From assembly GCF_900176425.1 (NCBI RefSeq), contig NZ_FWXS01000001.1:310001-374000 (forward strand): a stretch of 64,000 nucleotides of DNA, read 5' to 3'. The position numbers and the translations under genes were made by a program. Shown here one piece after another: positions 61,192 through 64,000 of the stretch. Below the pieces are notes generated by a model. That model had not been told where the DNA came from. It saw only the letters and a program-made list of their open reading frames with translations, and searched no databases. Source of the DNA: Moheibacter sediminis (GTDB lineage: Bacteria > Bacteroidota > Bacteroidia > Flavobacteriales > Weeksellaceae). Position 1 is the first letter of the stretch. Every line of letters starts with the position of its first letter.

Positions 61192-61635
61192 TTATTCGCT
61201 GTCTTTAGCAATTATCGTGCGCATTTCCCCCGATGCAATAAGTTTTTCTCCCAAATAAACTTCACCGCTTACCATCGTTACGCCCAATAATTGATTTAAA
61301 ACAATAACTTTTGTTCGGATTTCCTGATTGGCTTTTGGCAATTCAAAAATATCGATATTTTTGATGGAACCAATGTAGCCAACCGGGGCAGGGAGATTTT
61401 GCAAGTAATAATAATAACCTTGGTAAAGTGCAATTGTCTGAGCGAAATGTTCAATAATTCCTGATTCTGAAAGTTGTCCCAAATTATTTAACAAAACATG
61501 ATCTTCAGGAATCGTAAATCCGGAAAGGATTTCATTTTCAGAATGCGTGTAGATTTTGTCCACCAAAACAAACGGAGGTCTTTGTGGGATTAACTTTAGT
61601 ATTTCTTCAGCTGAATCTATAATGGGTTCGCTCAT
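61192..61635 (-). CDS. Hotdog dehydratase (3-hydroxyacyl-ACP dehydratase-like)
   Basis: The 147-residue hotdog protein has ILKLIPQRPPFVLVDKI near the start and GIIEHFAQTIALYQGY in the catalytic helix region, similar to ApeP-like dehydratases and the 58585 paralogue. Start overlaps the KSIII stop by 4 nt (ATGA). The third dehydratase of the cluster, likely for the alkyl/polyene intermediates. Confidence 0.82.
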   Translation of the reverse strand: MSEPIIDSAEEILKLIPQRPPFVLVDKIYTHSENEILSGFTIPEDHVLLNNLGQLSESGIIEHFAQTIALYQGYYYYLQNLPAPVGYIGSIKNIDIFELPKANQEIRTKVIVLNQLLGVTMVSGEVYLGEKLIASGEMRTIIAKDSE

Positions 61636-62771
61636 GCAACTTCTAATAAACCGTAAACATAAGAAAATCTCCCGCTTTCAGGAACTGATAAGAGGATTTT
61701 TTCTCCTTTTTTAAGTTTGCCGGAATAAAAAAGTTGCTCTAATTGCAGATAAATCGATGCGGAACCGATATTTCCAAAGGTTTCCAAGTTGACAAACCAT
61801 TTCTCCAACGGAATATTAATTCCTTCTGAAATAAACGCCTCATTCAATCTGTCATGAAAATAATAAGATGAAATGTGTGGAAGAAAATAATCGATTTCTT
61901 CAGGTTTTACACTATTTTCATTCAATATATGCTGAATGCTTTCCGCACCTTTTTTGATAATATGAGCATCTAATAATTTTATGTCTTGTTTAATGGAAAA
62001 AATGGAATCCGTCAGCCATTCTTCAGGTTTGGAATCGCTCCAAGAAATCAGATTTCCGTTTTCATCTTTGGTCGCACCTGCATACATACAGGTTTCAAGT
62101 TCATTTGCGTATGAAATTCCTTTAATCCAATTAATTTTTAAAGAAATTCCTTCAGCATTCGGTTCATCGCTGAGCAACATCGCTCCGGCACCGTCTGAAA
62201 GCATCCATCTCAAAAAATCTTTGTCAAAAGCGATGATTGGATTTTGTTCCAATTCGATTAATTTTTCTGCTTCATTGTTATATTTATCGGCTCTTAACCA
62301 TGATGAAACTCTTTCTGATCCTGTGCTGATCGCATTTTTTGCATTCCCGGCAGCAACGGTCATGAAAGCATATTTCAAAGCATTCATTCCTGAAGTACAA
62401 ATTCCAATTGCAGAATTGATTTCAATCGGTTTATTTTGCCACAAACCGTGAACCATGCTCGCATGAGAAGGAAGCAACTGGTCAGGAGTGGAAGTTCCAC
62501 ATGACAAAACATCAACATCGTTTTTTGAAATTTTTCCCAATTCCAAAACTTTATTGATGGCTTCAACCGTTAAGTCTGTATTATTATGTGTTGGGTTTCC
62601 GTTTTCATCGATTGCATAATAACGCGATTTGATTTTATTGTTTCTGAGAACAATGGCTTTAGCCCGCGATGCATTTCCATTTACAAAACCTAAAACCTGC
62701 TCCATTTCGTCATTGCTAACGGCTTGATTTGGAAGGAATTTGGAAACGGCTTTGATGTAAACTTCTTGCAT
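61632..62771 (-). CDS. KSIII-type beta-ketoacyl synthase, second paralogue
   Basis: The 379-residue KSIII has Cys125 in AIGICTSGMNALKYAF, His in FLPHISSYYF and Asn in TFGNIGSAS. It is closely related to the DarB candidate at 59040 but with diverged pocket residues. It could supply the 3-oxoacyl chain for the resorcinol arm or initiate the polyene, or be the real DarB. First gene after a 113-nt gap with a promoter-like sequence. Confidence 0.85.
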   Translation of the reverse strand: MQEVYIKAVSKFLPNQAVSNDEMEQVLGFVNGNASRAKAIVLRNNKIKSRYYAIDENGNPTHNNTDLTVEAINKVLELGKISKNDVDVLSCGTSTPDQLLPSHASMVHGLWQNKPIEINSAIGICTSGMNALKYAFMTVAAGNAKNAISTGSERVSSWLRADKYNNEAEKLIELEQNPIIAFDKDFLRWMLSDGAGAMLLSDEPNAEGISLKINWIKGISYANELETCMYAGATKDENGNLISWSDSKPEEWLTDSIFSIKQDIKLLDAHIIKKGAESIQHILNENSVKPEEIDYFLPHISSYYFHDRLNEAFISEGINIPLEKWFVNLETFGNIGSASIYLQLEQLFYSGKLKKGEKILLSVPESGRFSYVYGLLEVA

Positions 62772-62828
62772 TGAGTATTTCAGGTTAACGATTGATATTT
62801 AAAAAATTTCAAGTATAAAACAGAACGG

Positions 62829-62861
62829 CAAAGATAATATTAAAAATAAAACAGATGCAAG
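62829..62861 (-). promoter_or_regulatory. Promoter upstream of the second KSIII gene
   Basis: On the minus strand CTTG (62858-62861), 21-nt spacer, TATCTTTG (62829-62836, exact TAnnTTTG). The box is 57 nt before the ATG at 62771. Confidence 0.45.
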
Positions 62862-62884
62862 CCGTTTTATGAACTGTAGTTTAA

Positions 62885-63754
62885 TTAAGATTTATTCCAA
62901 AAATCGTAATAATTAAACCATTGAAGCGGATATTTCTCCAGAATTTTCTCAATAGATTTTGTGTAAGCTTCCAAAAGTGAATTGGCATCGCGATTTGTAA
63001 ATTCGGCTTTTCGTGCATACAAATGGTAATGACGGTTTCTCTCGCGCATCACATAAACGAATAAGACTGGCGTTCTCAATCGCGAACTTATGAGAAAAGT
63101 CCCAGCAGGAAATTTAGCCTTTTCACCTAAAAATTCCGCTTCGAGTGTTTTTGTATTTGGGAAAAATCTGTCGCCTGTAAAACAAATCATTTGTTTTTCT
63201 TCGATGATTTTGTTGATTTCAAAAATATGTGACAAATCTTCGCTGACAATGATGAATTCGACTTTTGATTTAGCCATTACATTATCTAGAAGTGATTTGA
63301 TGGCGGCACGTTCTTCATCAGTTGTCACAAGATGAATTTTTTTGTCAAATTCTCCCATGAAATGCTGTGCTACTTCGAAATTTCCGACGTGTGCACTGAT
63401 CAAAATTCCCGCAGAATCATCTTTAGCTAATTGGTGAATGTTTTCAATGCCGTCAAATTCGTAGGTAAATTTATTTTCTAAACCTGCTGCAATGGCGACT
63501 TTGTCAACGATGGTTTGGCCGAAAACGAAATTATTTCTATAAGTATTGATTAAACTTTGAAAAACATTTTGCTTGTGTTTTTCTCGGAAATACTTGTAAA
63601 TAATTCGGGTCTGTTTTTGATTAAAAATAAAATAATAAAATGACACAAACGCCAGCAAAGCGTATGCTGCGTTGAGTCCTGCATTTTTAATGAGAAAGAT
63701 AAATATTTTGTAACCCGTTACGGTACCTTTTGATTTGCCTTCCCACTCAGCCAT
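62885..63754 (-). CDS. LpxL/HtrB-like lysophospholipid acyltransferase
   Basis: The 289-residue membrane-associated protein has an N-terminal hydrophobic helix (AAYALLAFVSFYYFIF) and the family motif HVGNFE (HX4E) in SAHVGNFEVAQHFMGE, then FTGDRFFP and FPAGTFLISSRLRTPVLFVYV. This family is regularly found in flexirubin/APE clusters, where it may add an acyl or the pigment to a lipid anchor. It follows the ACP gene after 17 nt, so the ACP is the likely acyl donor. Confidence 0.88.
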   Translation of the reverse strand: MAEWEGKSKGTVTGYKIFIFLIKNAGLNAAYALLAFVSFYYFIFNQKQTRIIYKYFREKHKQNVFQSLINTYRNNFVFGQTIVDKVAIAAGLENKFTYEFDGIENIHQLAKDDSAGILISAHVGNFEVAQHFMGEFDKKIHLVTTDEERAAIKSLLDNVMAKSKVEFIIVSEDLSHIFEINKIIEEKQMICFTGDRFFPNTKTLEAEFLGEKAKFPAGTFLISSRLRTPVLFVYVMRERNRHYHLYARKAEFTNRDANSLLEAYTKSIEKILEKYPLQWFNYYDFWNKS

Positions 63755-63771
63755 TTATAAAATTGGATTTT

Positions 63772-64000
63772 TTATGCTAATGCGTGAAATTTCTGATCAA
63801 CCACATCATACAAATCATTGAATGTATGAATGTTGGCGAAATCTTTTCCTTCCAGTTTTACGCCGAAATTAGATTCGATAATTACTACCAAATCAACGTA
63901 ATCCAAACTGTCCAGATCTAAAGATTGTTTTAGGTTGGCGTTGGGTTGGATAACATTTGCTTCTACTTCAAATTCTTCAACCAAAAAATTATTAATTGTT
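63772..64000 (-). CDS. Acyl carrier protein, second copy, 5' end cut by window edge
   Basis: The frame is open from the right edge (reading INNFLVEEFEVEANV on the minus strand) and ends at 63772, giving an ACP with phosphopantetheine Ser in LDLDSLDYVDLV and the end DVVDQKFHALA. The start is outside the window; the TTG inside it at 63984 is not the start since the frame continues before it. Second ACP of the cluster, next to the acyltransferase. Confidence 0.9.
   Translation of the reverse strand, partial: TINNFLVEEFEVEANVIQPNANLKQSLDLDSLDYVDLVVIIESNFGVKLEGKDFANIHTFNDLYDVVDQKFHALA

Noticed and set aside
1-64000. tRNA or rRNA genes and CRISPR arrays
   Set aside because: No cloverleaf-like sequence with GGTTCGANTCC-type T arm, rRNA segment or repeat-spacer array was found on reading, although short tRNAs could be missed by eye.

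Overview
The window looks like a chromosomal piece of a low-GC Bacteroidota, most likely a flexirubin-pigmented member of Flavobacteriales (Chryseobacterium/Weeksellaceae-like). Grounds: a MurF with the sequence features of the Bacteroidota MurF-alanine racemase fusion, several secreted proteins with C-terminal type IX secretion (Por) sorting domains, promoter-like TTTG / TAnnTTTG elements, DarA/DarB-type dialkylresorcinol genes, and tandem AcnB-type plus mitochondrial-type aconitases. No rRNA, tRNA, CRISPR array, integrase or intact insertion sequence was seen.

Layout. 1-3.2 kb: 5' part of murF(-alr), a block of inverted-repeat-bounded elements carrying a frameshifted GxxExxY gene, thymidine kinase (whose stop codon lies inside a repeat terminus) and decayed gene remnants. 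3.2-10 kb: S1/P1 nuclease, a basic mini-lipoprotein, two ferritin-like proteins divergent from an ECF sigma/anti-sigma pair, and two conserved uncharacterised genes. 10-16 kb: a TPR/LuxR-type membrane regulator followed by two T9SS-secreted proteins. 16-24.7 kb: dxs, a lipoprotein gene with an in-frame stop, a SufT-like gene, an SPFH protein, a Fur-family regulator, an uncharacterised exported pair and a Zn/Cd-type P-ATPase with an operator-like palindrome. 24.7-29.5 kb: a 1597-residue M36 metalloprotease. 30-41.9 kb: argH, an OmpA-like protein with a second sigma/anti-sigma pair, a secreted WG-like protein, another copy of the inverted-repeat element, two aconitases and an RSN-repeat protein. 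41.9-44 kb: a CPA2 antiporter.

44.2-64 kb (all minus strand, reading leftwards, mostly with 1-23 nt overlaps or very short gaps): a flexirubin / aryl-polyene-dialkylresorcinol biosynthetic cluster. In transcription order it has an ACP (cut by the right edge), an LpxL-like acyltransferase, a KSIII, a dehydratase, DarA, a second KSIII (DarB candidate), a second dehydratase, a small conserved protein, a BtrH-like acyltransferase, an ABC-2 exporter pair, a thioesterase, a ketosynthase, a half-ketosynthase, an ACP, a second ketosynthase, a cysteine-less chain-length-factor-like protein, a deacetylase, a LolA-like carrier with a lipoprotein, a beta-barrel, a FabZ-like dehydratase and a GT2-DUF2062 fusion. 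Two lipoproteins of unknown function sit inside the operon. The expected ketoreductase, aromatic ammonia lyase, starter ligase and MMPL exporter are not present and may lie beyond the right edge.

The less ordinary signals are a small mobile-element-like repeat whose internal hairpin shows compensatory changes between copies, a BtrH-like enzyme that could be the missing flexirubin ester-forming step, a Fic-domain gene remnant inside the pigment cluster, a palindrome inside the spacer of a metal-exporter promoter, and two hairpin terminators with no visible gene to terminate.
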